A DNA stretch of 64,000 nucleotides. Source: Alkalibacterium sp034520745 (lineage in GTDB: Bacteria; Bacillota; Bacilli; Lactobacillales; Carnobacteriaceae_A). Within the stretch, counting starts at the first letter, position 1; every line of letters begins with the position of its first letter. The stretch lies in contig JAXHNF010000023.1 of assembly GCA_034520745.1 (NCBI GenBank), positions 254,735 through 318,734 of the forward strand. Direction: 5' to 3'. The translations under genes and the position numbers were made by a program. Shown here in pieces: positions 1 to 8,914 of the stretch. A model generated the notes under the pieces. It was not told the DNA's origin. It did not search any database and saw nothing but the letters and a program-made list of their open reading frames with translations.

Positions 1-1
1 A

Positions 2-352
2 GAGATGCTTCTTGAATTCGATATGGAAGAACGCGTCATCCTGTCTTCCTTTTCCGAAAACAGCCTGACGCGCATCAAAGTGCTTTTGTCTAAAGTTAAA
101 ACAGGGCTGCTTCTTTCTAAATATGATGAAGCGACTGTAAAGAGGGCAAGTGAGCGGGGCGTGGATTTTCTTCATTTAAAAGCAAACAGACTGAATCCCT
201 CGGTGATCCAGTCCGCAAAAGCACACGGCTTAGAGATCAACACATGGACGGTCAACGAAAATGCTGAACTGGAGAAAGTGACTCAGTTAGGTCTGAAAGG
301 GATCATCACAGATTTTCCCGACCGGCTGAAAAAGATCCAGGCCGGTCAGTAA
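2..352 (+). CDS. Glycerophosphodiester phosphodiesterase family protein, C-terminal part
   Basis: The reading frame is open at the left edge, so the start lies outside the window and only about 116 C-terminal residues are seen. The tail has the pattern of the glycerophosphodiester phosphodiesterase TIM barrel: a late strand with LHLKANRLNPSVIQSAKAHG, then INTWTVNEN, then GIITDFPDRL. The family is known to hydrolyse glycerophosphodiesters, releasing glycerol-3-phosphate from lipid or teichoic-acid breakdown. The catalytic His and metal ligands would be in the missing N-terminal half. A strong terminator follows directly, so this is the last gene of its transcript. Confidence 0.85.
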   Translation, partial: EMLLEFDMEERVILSSFSENSLTRIKVLLSKVKTGLLLSKYDEATVKRASERGVDFLHLKANRLNPSVIQSAKAHGLEINTWTVNENAELEKVTQLGLKGIITDFPDRLKKIQAGQ

Positions 353-391
353 AAGGCAGCCTTCTTCTATAGGGAGAAGGCTGCCTTTTTT
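353..391 (+). terminator. Rho-independent terminator after the phosphodiesterase gene
   Basis: Inverted repeat AAGGCAGCCTTCT / AGAAGGCTGCCTT around an 8-nt loop, followed by a T run. It begins two bases after the stop codon. Confidence 0.9.
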
Positions 392-512
392 TCATAGCCA
401 GACAGCGTGTACCCGAAGTCCTTTTTAAAATTTGTAACAAACCTGTTATCATGGAAAGAGGAACTATTTTTCAGAAAAGTAAAATGAGACGACATAAAGG
501 AGAACGAATTAA

Positions 513-1493
513 ATGATACATAAACGACTAGTGATCGGAATGATGAGCAGCGCAATAATGCTGGCCGCCTGCGAGCCGGTGGATGAAGCGGCGGACACAG
601 AGGAAGCCGCAAGTGAAACGGATCTAACTGAAACAGAAGCGGACGAAACTGCGGATTTAAAAGGTGACTCAGCTGTAGAAAGTACGGAAGAGCAAGGCGC
701 TGAAGGTGAACCGGAGACGGAAGATGCTGTCAAAGAAGAAGCAGACGAAGGTGTCACGTATGAAGCGGAGCCGGATGAAAATGAATCTGAATCTGGATCG
801 GGCGACACTGTAGCGGAAGACGATGCGGCCTATGACGTGGCCGAAGAAACGGAAGAAAAAGTAGATGAAGAGGATGAGCTGGTCTATGACATCGATGCGC
901 TCGACCTGCCCAGTCCGGAAGATCTGCCGCTGGATGATGTCTACATCGAGGTTAATGACAACGTGCCCCTGTTCACCAATGAGGAGCTGGAAATCAGCGA
1001 ACCGTTCCATTCCTACGATTCCAGAGACGAGTTGGGCCGTGTCGGTATGGCGGAAGCCCTGCTTGACGTCGAGCTGATGCCGGCTGAACAGCGCGGGTCC
1101 ATCAGTCACATCGAGCCGACCGGCTGGAACCAGGGGAATTATGAGGTCGTATCGGGCAACTGGCTCTATAACCGCAGTCACCTCATCGGCCATCAGATGA
1201 CCGGCTACGATGGGAAAAACAACCTTATGACCGGCACGCGTCAGTTCAATGTGGAAGGCATGCTGCCGTTTGAGAACTTTGTCGCCAGTGTCGTTGAAGA
1301 TACCGAAATGCAGGTCCGCTACCGCGTCACGGCGCTCTTTGAAGACGATAATCTCCTCGCACACGGGATATTGATGGAAGGCTTCTCCCTAGATGATAAC
1401 GGCGAAACGCTGACCTTCAACGTCTTCGTCCCGAACCAGCAGGACGGCATCGAGCTGGACTATGAAACAGGCGAACATGCGTTAGTTGAATAA
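513..1493 (+). CDS. Secreted DNA/RNA non-specific endonuclease lipoprotein (EndA/NucA type)
   Basis: A 326-residue exported protein. The first 20 residues are a lipoprotein signal with lipobox LAAC (Cys20). Residues about 21-125 form an extremely Glu/Asp-rich, low-complexity linker. From about residue 145 the chain looks like the beta-beta-alpha-Me nuclease fold: GWNQGNYEVVSGNWLYNRSH, then LIGHQMTG, where NRSHLIGH corresponds to the family's DRGH/NRxH catalytic motif (His base), followed by the Asn-rich NLMTGTRQFNVEGM segment. Relatives include streptococcal EndA/Spd DNA-entry nucleases. The likely role is degradation or processing of extracellular DNA at the cell surface. The acidic linker fits a salt-adapted exterior (inference). 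The start is ATG 513 with a GGAG-like site upstream; the gene is monocistronic. Confidence 0.82.
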   Translation: MIHKRLVIGMMSSAIMLAACEPVDEAADTEEAASETDLTETEADETADLKGDSAVESTEEQGAEGEPETEDAVKEEADEGVTYEAEPDENESESGSGDTVAEDDAAYDVAEETEEKVDEEDELVYDIDALDLPSPEDLPLDDVYIEVNDNVPLFTNEELEISEPFHSYDSRDELGRVGMAEALLDVELMPAEQRGSISHIEPTGWNQGNYEVVSGNWLYNRSHLIGHQMTGYDGKNNLMTGTRQFNVEGMLPFENFVASVVEDTEMQVRYRVTALFEDDNLLAHGILMEGFSLDDNGETLTFNVFVPNQQDGIELDYETGEHALVE

Positions 1494-1513
1494 AGTATCA
1501 TTGAACAAAGCAA

Positions 1514-1549
1514 GGAGGCTGGGACATTTGTCCCAGCCTCTCCCTTTTT
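1514..1549 (+). terminator. Terminator after nuclease gene
   Basis: Perfect stem GAGGCTGGGACA / TGTCCCAGCCTC with a short loop, followed by TCCCTTTTT. Confidence 0.9.
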
Positions 1550-1600
1550 AGGGCAAATTTAATAGTAGTTTGAAGAAATATGACGTTTCTGGCTGTTCCT

Positions 1601-1948
1601 TTACCCACTCAAAGGTAAAATGCTTTGAGTGGGTAAGCAATTCGTCGGACCTACCAACTGGTTAGTATTTATTTGTTCGAGCTAGTAGACTGTGTTCTAG
1701 GCTTACTATCTCAAAGAGGATTTTTCTATCGAGATGGTACGGGGATATGTAAGGTTACTAACTGGATGTCAATTATTCCAATGAGTAAGTAAGCGTCGAG
1801 CTATGCACACCATCTCAATCAGATTTTCCCCCTCGAGATGGTACGCGTTTGCCTGGGCTTACCAGCTCGTGTACCATCAGCTCGGCCAGTTGGTCCTCCA
1901 GTCATTTCCAATACCTATTCATCTACACTTTTACTTCTGAGTGGGATA
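1601..1948. repeat. Array A: seven imperfect palindromes phased at 52 bp
   Basis: Seven hairpin units fill the space between two convergent genes. The 5' arms (10 nt, consensus TTACYAWCTC) start at 1601, 1651, 1703, 1755, 1807, 1859 and 1911. The 3' arms (consensus GAGWTRGTAA) start at 1627, 1679, 1731, 1783, 1835, 1887 and 1939, exactly 52 bp apart. Within a unit the loop is 16-18 nt; between units lie about 14 nt of unrelated sequence. Arms vary from unit to unit while staying largely complementary, and neither loops nor spacers are conserved. This is not a CRISPR: there is no constant repeat. I know no named element with this form. See also the arrays at 5142, 9637, 21231, 28434, 58047 and 59103. 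Confidence 0.85.
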
Positions 1949-1992
1949 TATTCTTCGCCAAAGATTGATTTACTTCTATATGACCCATGAAG

Positions 1993-2374
1993 TCACTCTT
2001 TATTTCTTTTGGTTATTTTAATTGATTCAACAAAGTAATTGAAAACGAAATAACCTATTATGACGAGAGCGAAGCCGACCCATTCGGACGATCCCTCAAA
2101 GCTACTTACTATATTACCTAAAATAAATAAACTGACGAACTCCCAGAAAATCCAGGAAGCATTGCTGATTTCAATATAGTCACCATCATTAACAACCAGC
2201 TTGTTGCTCCTGCTGCCTAATTGTTTAACCTGAAGCACTGCTTTTTCTTCAGAAAGTGTGAATTCTTCTCTCTTCACCCTGTGCTATTTTACCGATACTT
2301 TCCTTATTTAACTCTACTTTAAATTTTAATAAAGAACCTGCAACGTCTGAACCTCTTTTAAGTATGATTGCCAT
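1993..2374 (-). CDS. Small membrane protein with N-terminal beta domain, paralogue 1 (frameshifted)
   Basis: Read from ATG at 2374 (GGGAGG upstream) the protein starts MAIILKRGSDVAGSLLKFKV, continues to about 2268 and then needs removal of one base to join the downstream frame FTLSEEKAVLQVKQLGSRSN ... NDGDYIEISN, followed by two hydrophobic segments and a basic tail. The N-terminal half has the look of small PEGA-like or stalk beta domains in Firmicutes (GSLLKFKV...GEE...L.V.Q). I do not recognise a named family. It is one of three paralogues in a minus-strand cluster (1993, 2682, 3206). Function unknown. Confidence 0.6.
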
Positions 2375-2424
2375 CGAATTACCTCCCTGATTATGAATAA
2401 GTGTAAAATGGATATAGTCTATAT

Positions 2425-2698
2425 TTATATCTTTGTTCTAGATTTTTTAGGAATTTTTTCCTTATATATTGAACCCATAAAGTATGCCCCTGCTAATATC
2501 ACTACACACTATATTCCTAGACCGATATTAGTAACAACAAGTCCAAATATATGTCCCAAAATTATGAAGAGTGCTGAAAATGAAGAAATCATTAAAAGAA
2601 CTCGTTTATGGGTCCTTAAATTTTTAGACCAATCATATTCTTCTCTTTCAACTCCAAAAAGAGGGTATGTTGTTAACCATTTTATTGCTTTTTCTCAT
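2425..2698 (-). pseudogene. Small two-TM membrane protein, broken
   Basis: On the minus strand, starting at ATG 2698 and removing one A from an A5 run near 2688, the frame reads MRKAIKWLTTYPLFGVEREE, then YDWSKNLRTHKRVLLMISSF, two hydrophobic helices and a Lys-rich tail. An in-frame TAG near 2506 interrupts the second half. The start overlaps the end of the upstream gene by 17 nt, as expected in an operon. The opposite-strand reading of the same bases has no ribosome site and no protein-like character. Either a decaying gene or a gene with sequence errors. Function unknown. Confidence 0.45.
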
Positions 2699-3063
2699 AT
2701 TTTCTTAATTTAAAGGAGTCGATCAACTGAAGGGCAACAAGATAGACGATGACGACAAGCGCTAAACCGATCCATCGTCGACTCCAAAAGTATGGTCGCT
2801 AAAGGTACTCAAAGTAAGGAAAGGACAAAGCCCCAGAACACGAAGGGCCCGTTACTTATTTCAACTACATCTCCGTCATTCACAGTAAGTTTGTTGCTTT
2901 TACCGCTGAACTGTTTTACTTGCATCACAGAATTCTTCTGTGGGAGCGTGATGTCTTTCTCTTCTCCCTGAGTTATTTTTAGAGTCTTCTCATCATTTAT
3001 TGTTACTTTAAACTTGAGCAGTGAACCTACTGTATTCGTACTTCGTTTCAATCTGACTGTCAT
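2682..3063 (-). CDS. Small membrane protein with N-terminal beta domain, paralogue 2 (frameshifted)
   Basis: Starts at ATG 3063 (MTVRLKRSTNTVGSLLKFKV). It is clearly related to paralogue 1: both share GSLLKFKV, QGEE, VKQ, SNKL and NDGD. The uncorrected frame stops after FVFWGFVLSLL, but restoring single bases near 2812 and 2763 continues the chain through DHTFGVDDGS and VLALVVIVYLVALQLIDSFK, matching the second helix of paralogue 1, and ends at TAA 2682. So the full product is about 127 residues: a beta domain of roughly 75 residues and two TM helices. Function unknown. Confidence 0.55.
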
Positions 3064-3205
3064 AGGTAAACCATCGCGATTATGATGTGTGCATTATACG
3101 AAAATTAGTGCGCCAGTTTTCAGATGTTAAAAAGAGTAACATCCGAAATGACAATTTTCCTGTATCCTCAATATGTATAAGTATTTAGATCAAGCTTCAA
3201 ACAAG

Positions 3206-3594
3206 TCACTCAACTGAAGAGACCTTGCTTTTGGTGAGCTTGAAGGTGTCAAAATAACCGAAAAGAACCACGATGACTGCTGCACTCAGAATAAAATAGG
3301 CACTAGTGTTTACGAGGTCGAAAAAGAGTAACACATAGGTAAACAACAAATAACTTAAAACCCTGAAAACATTCCATTCTGACAGCCTGATTTCAATGTA
3401 ATCTCTATTTGACACAGTCAGTTTGTTGCTCTTGCCGCTGAACTGTCTAACCTGAAGTTCAGCCGTTACTGCCGGAAGCTGTATTTCCTTTTCTTCTCCT
3501 AAGGCAATCTTAGCGACACGTCTACCCGTTTATTTTGACGTTATAGCGAGCGAGGGAGCCGGGGATGTCCCTAGCAAATAAAGTAGACTTTCAT
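3206..3594 (-). CDS. Small membrane protein with N-terminal beta domain, paralogue 3 (frameshifted)
   Basis: With one extra T removed near 3576 and another near 3528 the frame from ATG 3594 reads MKVYFIARDIPGSLARYNVK, then INGRRVAKIALGEEKEIQLP, then QVRQFSGKSNKLTVSNRDYI, followed by two hydrophobic helices and KLTKSKVSSVE at the end. The shared motifs GEEKxIxLP and QFSGKSNKLTV tie it to paralogue 2. All three paralogues keep the same architecture, which argues for selection until recently. Function unknown; possibly a surface or membrane-stress cluster (speculative). Confidence 0.55.
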
Positions 3595-3612
3595 TAAAAT
3601 AGCCTCTAGGTG

Positions 3613-3858
3613 TCAGGTAGTGTCAATTTCTGCATGTGTGCTAACGAATATTATAACGGGATCACGATTTGTGGTTTGTAATTTAGACCGTAGTTTGGAG
3701 AAAATAATGTCTGGTGCGGAATCAATAATAAAGCCGCCGATGAATGTCAGCAATACAGCGAGTATACAGGGTAAGTGCTCCTTGTTATATCCAAAAAATA
3801 AGGTTAATCTATAAAGATAAGCGTAAATACCAGTGCCCGAATGAGATTCCTTTTTCAT
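3613..3858 (-). CDS. Small hypothetical membrane protein
   Basis: An intact 81-residue frame with a good ribosome site (GAGGAG, spacing about 8) before ATG 3858. A hydrophobic segment EHLPCILAVLLTFIGGFIID spans about residues 27-46, followed by a basic and polar tail. It appears to be the first gene of the minus-strand cluster of small membrane proteins. No family recognised. Confidence 0.5.
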   Translation of the reverse strand: MKKESHSGTGIYAYLYRLTLFFGYNKEHLPCILAVLLTFIGGFIIDSAPDIIFSKLRSKLQTTNRDPVIIFVSTHAEIDTT

Positions 3859-4140
3859 CAGAATTATCTCCTCATTTTTATGACTTTGTCATTGGATTTA
3901 AAAGTATATGTCTGTACAAATAGTATAACATAGACAAAACCTCGTTACAGACTAAAAGCTGGTATTCCTTAGGATGAGTATAAAGTCTGATGCCTCTTCA
4001 TTCTAAGCTCGCTTGATTCAATGGTTCACACTGGCCCCCTGTTAAATTCCATTGCCTAGGTCATGAAGTAAAGATACAATAGTCTTATCAGTATTTTAAA
4101 AGTGGATACTAAAATCAGACAACTTCCAGGAGGACATTCG

Positions 4141-5053
4141 ATGAAAATAATTTTACTCTCTATTATCCTTTTAGTATCTGTGGGCTGTGCGGATGAAAAT
4201 GCTGCTGTCACGCATGAAGCGCCTGAAGAGTTAACAGAAAATGAAGACCGTTCAAACCAGGAGCAGTTAAGTGAGGGCAATGATGGATCAGATGCTGTTG
4301 AACCGAGCGGGAGTGAGTCAGGTGAAAAAACAGCTCCTGATTATGAGCAGTTAAAAGAAAGCATTGTCAAACAGTTTGAAACGGCTTCGCCAACAGTCTG
4401 GGGAGAAAACATAGACGGCGTCGTAACTGAAATAGACACGGATGATAAAGTTGTTGCACTGACCTTTGATGCGTGTGATGGTTCTCCAGACGCCTATGAT
4501 GAAAAGTTGATTGATTTCCTGATCGATGAACAAATCCCAGCAACGTTATTTATCAATGCACAATGGATCGAGAAAAATATGGCTGTTTTTACCGAGCTGG
4601 CCGAAAATCCTCTTTTTGAAATAGCCAACCATGGTTACTATCATAAACCTCTATCAGTGACCGGAGAATCCGCATACGGAATCATGGGAACAGAAAACAC
4701 CGAAGCAGTATTTGATGAAATACATAAAAATCAGCAACTGATTGAGGAAATAACCAACGAGGCCCCCAAATATTTCAGATCGGGAACGGCTTATTATGAT
4801 GATGTTGCCGTAGATATTATTGAGGCATTAGGATTAAAGGCGGTAAACTACAACGTCTTAGGTGATGCCGGCGGGACCTTTAATAAAAGTCAAATCGTCA
4901 GCGCTTTTGAAGCAGCTCAAGAAGGCTCTATCTTTTTATTTCATATGAACAAGCCGCATTCAGATATCAGTAGCGGAGTACGAGAAGGCGTTCAGATGTT
5001 AGAGAGACGAGGGATTTGAGTTTGTCCAACTTGGAGAATATGATGATCTTTAG
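4141..5053 (+). CDS. Polysaccharide deacetylase (NodB-type) lipoprotein
   Basis: The start is ATG 4141 behind CCAGGAGG rather than the upstream ATG. A lipobox VGC (Cys near residue 17) is followed by an acidic linker to about residue 75. The NodB fold shows VALTFDACDGSPDAYDEKL (catalytic Asp plus metal Asp), NHGYYHKPL (the HxxxH metal pair), FRSGTAYYDD, and a late GSIFLFHMN strand with its His. The family removes acetyl groups from peptidoglycan or other N-acetylated polysaccharides at the cell wall. One extra G near 5018 truncates the frame at 5019; removing it gives the expected C-terminus RGFEFVQLGEYDDL and stop at 5053. Monocistronic. Confidence 0.83.
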
Positions 5054-5141
5054 TTTTAGGTAATAGTAAATTGTCTGATCAATTAGAAGGGACTTGAAAA
5101 TAGCGATAGTATAGTAGTAATATGCGGAATATTTATCTTTA

Positions 5142-5433
5142 GCGACCAGTTTATTAACATACTGATACAGAACTCGTTTCAAAACGCGTATTGAGACAGG
5201 TTGAAGTGAATCTTCTCGTGAACTGGTTTCAAAAACGTTTTAGTGACCAGTTAATCCTGATTTTCCTGTAAAGTCGTTCTAAAAAGGATATTGGAACCAG
5301 TTCAGATAACTAGAGCAAACGAACTGGTCCCAAAAGTCATATTGTGACTAGTTCATAGAAGCGAAAAAGATAAACTAGTCACAAAAATCATTTAGTATCC
5401 AGTTGAACCACGAAAATCTGTAGAACTAGTCTC
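5142..5433. repeat. Array B: imperfect palindromes phased at 50-51 bp (AACTGGTC core)
   Basis: 5' arms like AACTGGTYNC start at 5171, 5221, 5271, 5322, 5373 and 5424. The matching 3' arms like GTGACCAGTT start at 5142, 5193, 5243, 5293, 5344 and 5395. Steps are 50 or 51 bp throughout. Loops are 12 nt and A/T-rich (CAAAA nearby); spacers are about 18 nt with GAAAA-like stretches. It lies between the convergent deacetylase and guaA genes. Same geometry as array A with unrelated arm sequence. Confidence 0.8.
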
Positions 5434-5452
5434 TATCCCGAAGTAAGTGCTG

Positions 5453-5510
5453 AAAGCAGGCCACTTTTGTCAAGACTAATACAAAGTGGTCTGCTTTTCA
5501 GTGTTTTTTA
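5453..5510. terminator. Terminator hairpin between deacetylase and guaA
   Basis: Long imperfect stem AAAGCAGGCCACTTTTGT / ACAAAGTGGTCTGCTTTT, followed on the plus strand by TTCAGTGTTTTTTA. It sits between convergent genes and may serve both. Confidence 0.7.
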
Positions 5511-5542
5511 GATAATCATTTCAGCGAGTACTGAATTAAGGT

Positions 5543-7108
5543 TTATTCCCACTCCACTGTGGATGGTGGCTTGCTCGTTATGTCGTACACGATGCGGTTG
5601 ACGTGGCTCACTTCATTGACGATGCGGACGGAAATTTTCTGCAGGATGTCCCATGGGATGCGGGCAAAGTCTGCGGTCATGCCGTCGATCGAGGTGATGG
5701 CACGGATCCCGATGGTGTAGTCATAGGTTCTCGCGTCACCCATCACACCCACACTCTTGAAGCCAGGCAGGACCGTGAAGTATTGCCAGATGTCGCGGTC
5801 TAAGCCGGCTTTTTTGATTTCTTCGCGCAGGATCGCGTCACTTTCTCTGACGATTTCCAGTTTGTCTTCGGTGATTTCACCGATGACGCGGATACCAAGA
5901 CCCGGTCCAGGGAAAGGCTGACGCCAGACGATAGACTCGGGCATATCGAGTTCCAGTCCGAGTTCACGGACTTCGTCTTTGAATAAGGTATTCAAGGGTT
6001 CGATCAGCTGGAAGGTCATGTCTTCCGGCAGGCCGCCCACGTTATGGTGAGACTTGATGGTCTGAGCGGTAGCTGTCCCACTTTCGATGACGTCCGTGTA
6101 AAGCGTGCCTTGCGCCAGATAGTCGATCCCGTCCAGTTTGGTCGCTTCATCGTTGAAGACATAGATGAATTCATTGCCGATGACTTTGCGTTTCTGTTCA
6201 GGATCGGAGACGCCGTCCAGTTTGCTTAAGAACCGTTCCTTGGCGTCGACGCGGATGATGTTCAGACCGAACTTGCCTTGGAGGCTGTCCATGACCTGAT
6301 CGCCTTCGCCTTTACGCAAGAGGCCGTGGTCGACAAAGATACAGGTCAATTGGTCACCGATGGCTTTGTTTAATAAGACCCCGACAACACTCGAATCCAC
6401 TCCGCCGGATAAACCGAGCAGGACTTTTTTGTCACCGACGAGTTCTCTTATTTTTTCAACTTCCATATCAATGAAGTTCTGCATGCTCCAGTTGCCTGAA
6501 CATCCGCAGACGCCAAAGGCAAAGTTGCGCAGCAGTTCGTTGCCGTGTTCTGTATGACGGACTTCCGGATGGAACTGGACCGCATGGAAGTTCTTGTCTT
6601 TGTTTTCCATGGCACTGATCGGGCAGTGGTCATTGGAGGCGGTCACGGTGAAGCCTTCTGGGGGAGCCGTGACGTAATCGCCGTGACTCATCCAGACGTT
6701 TTCTGTTTCTTCCAGCGAGGTGAACAGGTCGGCTTTACGGTCTTTGACGCTGATTTCAGCTTTGCCGTACTCGCGGTTCAGACTCGGTCTGACTTCGCCG
6801 CCGAGCATATAGGTCATCAGCTGCATGCCGTAGCAGATCCCTAAGATCGGGATGCCGAGTTCGAAAATTTCAGGATCGATGGAGAAGGCGTCGTCGTCGT
6901 AGACGCTCATCGGTCCGCCGGAAAAGATGATGCCTTTCACGTTCATATTTCTCAGTTCTTCTGCCGTCGTCGTGTGGGGAAGGAGTTCAGAATAGACGCC
7001 GAATTCTCTGATACGGCGGGTGATCAGCTGATTGTACTGGCTCCCAAAATCCAAAACGATTAATTTTTCTAATGTTGTTGTATCAATGATTGAAGTCACT
7101 CGGTTCAC
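5543..7108 (-). CDS. guaA: GMP synthase (glutamine-hydrolysing)
   Basis: Converts XMP to GMP using glutamine and ATP in the cytoplasm. The class I amidotransferase domain comes first, with GICYGMQ (nucleophile Cys) and HAVQFHPEV (His/Glu of the triad). The ATP-PPase domain follows with the P-loop LLGLSGGVDSSV, and the dimerisation domain ends in the usual SKPPSTVEWE. Length is normal. The longest frame begins with GTG 7108, very close to AAAGG; GTG 7099 has better spacing and may be the true start. It lies 25 bp downstream of guaB and is probably cotranscribed. Intact. Confidence 0.97.
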   Translation of the reverse strand: MNRVTSIIDTTTLEKLIVLDFGSQYNQLITRRIREFGVYSELLPHTTTAEELRNMNVKGIIFSGGPMSVYDDDAFSIDPEIFELGIPILGICYGMQLMTYMLGGEVRPSLNREYGKAEISVKDRKADLFTSLEETENVWMSHGDYVTAPPEGFTVTASNDHCPISAMENKDKNFHAVQFHPEVRHTEHGNELLRNFAFGVCGCSGNWSMQNFIDMEVEKIRELVGDKKVLLGLSGGVDSSVVGVLLNKAIGDQLTCIFVDHGLLRKGEGDQVMDSLQGKFGLNIIRVDAKERFLSKLDGVSDPEQKRKVIGNEFIYVFNDEATKLDGIDYLAQGTLYTDVIESGTATAQTIKSHHNVGGLPEDMTFQLIEPLNTLFKDEVRELGLELDMPESIVWRQPFPGPGLGIRVIGEITEDKLEIVRESDAILREEIKKAGLDRDIWQYFTVLPGFKSVGVMGDARTYDYTIGIRAITSIDGMTADFARIPWDILQKISVRIVNEVSHVNRIVYDITSKPPSTVEWE

Positions 7109-7133
7109 ACCTTTCTCTGTTAGTTTTCAATGC

Positions 7134-8615
7134 TTAACGCATGGTATAGTTTGGTGCTTCTTTGGTGATCTGAACGTCATGCGGATGTGATTCTTTGAGT
7201 CCGGCGCCGCTCATCTGAACGAACTGGGTATCCTCACGCAGAGCCTGCAGATTTTTGGCACCGACGTAGCCCATACCAGAACGGAGCCCGCCGAGCATCT
7301 GGAAGACGACTTCCTCCAGGCTGCCCTTGTATTCGATGCGGCCTTCGATGCCTTCGGGAACCAGTTTATTGGCTTCGTTTTTTGAATCCTGGAAGTAACG
7401 GTCGCTCGAGCCTTTTTTCATTGCGCCCAAGCTTCCCATGCCGCGGTAAGTCTTGAAACGACGGCCCTGGAACAGTTCGAATTCGCCAGGGGATTCATCG
7501 GTTCCGGCAAGCAGACTTCCCAGCATCACGGCATGACCACCGGCAGCGAGGGCTTTGACGATATCGCCGGAATATTTGATCCCGCCGTCTGCGATGATGG
7601 GCTTGTTGAATTCTCTGGCGACAGTGGCGGCATCGTAAATGGCTGTGATCTGAGGCACACCGACACCGGCAACGACTCGCGTGGTACAGATGGATCCGGG
7701 TCCGATGCCCACTTTGACGACATCCACGCCGGTTTCAAACAGGGCACGTGTCCCTTCACCCGTCGCGACGTTTCCGGCAATCAGGGCCACGTCAGGGAAA
7801 GCCTCGCGCAGTTCTTTGACTTTGCGGATCACACCGGCACTGTGGCCATGAGCGGTATCGATCACGATCGCATCGACGCCGGCATCGACGAGAGCCTGAG
7901 CACGTTCGAAGGAGTCACTCGTAATACCGATCGCGGCACCGACGAGCAGGCGGCCGTGTGTGTCTTTTGCGGCATTGGGGAACTGGACGACTTTTTCAAT
8001 ATCTTTGATCGTGATCAGTCCGCTGAGGCGGCCGTCTTTATCCACGAGCGGCAGTTTTTCGATTTTATGTTTCTGCAGGATTTTCTCGGCTTCTTCCAGC
8101 GACGTGCCGACGGGTGCCGTCACCAGGTCTTCATCCGTCATTTCTGTACTGATCTTCTGAGTGTAGTCGGTCAGAAAGCGCAGGTCACGGTTGGTCAGGA
8201 TGCCAACGAGCACGCGGTCTTCCATCGTATTGACCAAAGGGACCCCGCTGATGCGGTAGCGGGACATCAAGGCTTCGGCGTCGGAAATCAAGTGATCCGG
8301 GGTCAGATAGAACGGATCGATGATGACGCCGTTTTCCGAACGTTTCACCTTGCGCACTTCCATGGCCTGGTCTTCAGTGGACATGTTCTTGTGTATGATT
8401 CCAAGTCCGCCTTGACGCGCCATCGCGATCGCCATTCTGGAATCCGTAACGGTATCCATGCTGGCACTCAGGATCGGGATAGTCAGTCTGACTTTGTCCG
8501 TGAGTCGGATACTCAGATCCACATCATTCGGCAGGACGTGACTTTCCTGTGGCAGTAGCAATACATCGTCAAATGTTAAACCTTTTTTAGCAAATTTCAT
8601 TTCCCATGGGTTCAT
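7134..8615 (-). CDS. guaB: Inosine-5'-monophosphate dehydrogenase
   Basis: Oxidises IMP to XMP, the step before GuaA. 493 residues, normal length. The TIM barrel is interrupted by a CBS pair at about 95-205 (ISGVPLVNTMEDRVLVGILT and KIEKLPLVDKDGRLSGLITI). The catalytic loop carries GIGPGSICTTRVVAGVG with the active-site Cys, and the flap region has GYVGAKN. ATG 8615 follows AGGAGG with good spacing. Gene order guaB-guaA on one strand suggests an operon dedicated to guanine nucleotides. Intact. Confidence 0.97.
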   Translation of the reverse strand: MNPWEMKFAKKGLTFDDVLLLPQESHVLPNDVDLSIRLTDKVRLTIPILSASMDTVTDSRMAIAMARQGGLGIIHKNMSTEDQAMEVRKVKRSENGVIIDPFYLTPDHLISDAEALMSRYRISGVPLVNTMEDRVLVGILTNRDLRFLTDYTQKISTEMTDEDLVTAPVGTSLEEAEKILQKHKIEKLPLVDKDGRLSGLITIKDIEKVVQFPNAAKDTHGRLLVGAAIGITSDSFERAQALVDAGVDAIVIDTAHGHSAGVIRKVKELREAFPDVALIAGNVATGEGTRALFETGVDVVKVGIGPGSICTTRVVAGVGVPQITAIYDAATVAREFNKPIIADGGIKYSGDIVKALAAGGHAVMLGSLLAGTDESPGEFELFQGRRFKTYRGMGSLGAMKKGSSDRYFQDSKNEANKLVPEGIEGRIEYKGSLEEVVFQMLGGLRSGMGYVGAKNLQALREDTQFVQMSGAGLKESHPHDVQITKEAPNYTMR

Positions 8616-8669
8616 GAGTGAATAGCCTCCTTGGATTTTAGGTGTTTCGGGCGGATAATTTTAAGGACT

Positions 8670-8698
8670 AGTGTATCAAAGCGGGTGAAGAGGGTCAA
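8670..8698 (-). promoter_or_regulatory. guaB promoter
   Basis: On the minus strand, TTGACC and TACACT are separated by 17 bp, about 55 bp upstream of the guaB start. Confidence 0.65.
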
Positions 8699-8914
8699 AG
8701 GGTATTTTTATAACTTTTCGAGTATGAGAGTTTTATAATGAATGTTCAAATGCATATTCAGATTGAGAAGCTGCAGGAAAGTTGTCTGTTCAATGTTTAT
8801 TCGGTGAATAAACAGGTCAGTCAAACAGGTGTCTGGAAATGGATTGTAATCTAAATTTAATGATATTCTGGTGATGCCTATCCCGTATTGTTCAGTTTTG
8901 ATTGATAAAAGCCG

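Noticed and set aside
1601..1948. CRISPR array
   Set aside because: The spacing is regular, but there is no constant repeat: arms vary, loops and spacers are both unique, and no cas gene is in the window.
2393..2713. Plus-strand gene of 106 aa
   Set aside because: No ribosome site and poor composition; the minus strand gives two overlapping genes related to their neighbours.
2735..2762. DDDDK-encoding stretch suggesting vector sequence
   Set aside because: The plus-strand reading IDDDDK is chance; the minus strand encodes the membrane helix of the paralogue 2 gene.
3620..3814. Plus-strand ORF of 64 aa
   Set aside because: It mirrors the minus-strand gene at 3613-3858, which has a good ribosome site.
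7533..8558. 341-aa ORF opposite guaB
   Set aside because: Shadow frame of a highly conserved gene, without start signals; long antisense frames are common over such codon usage.
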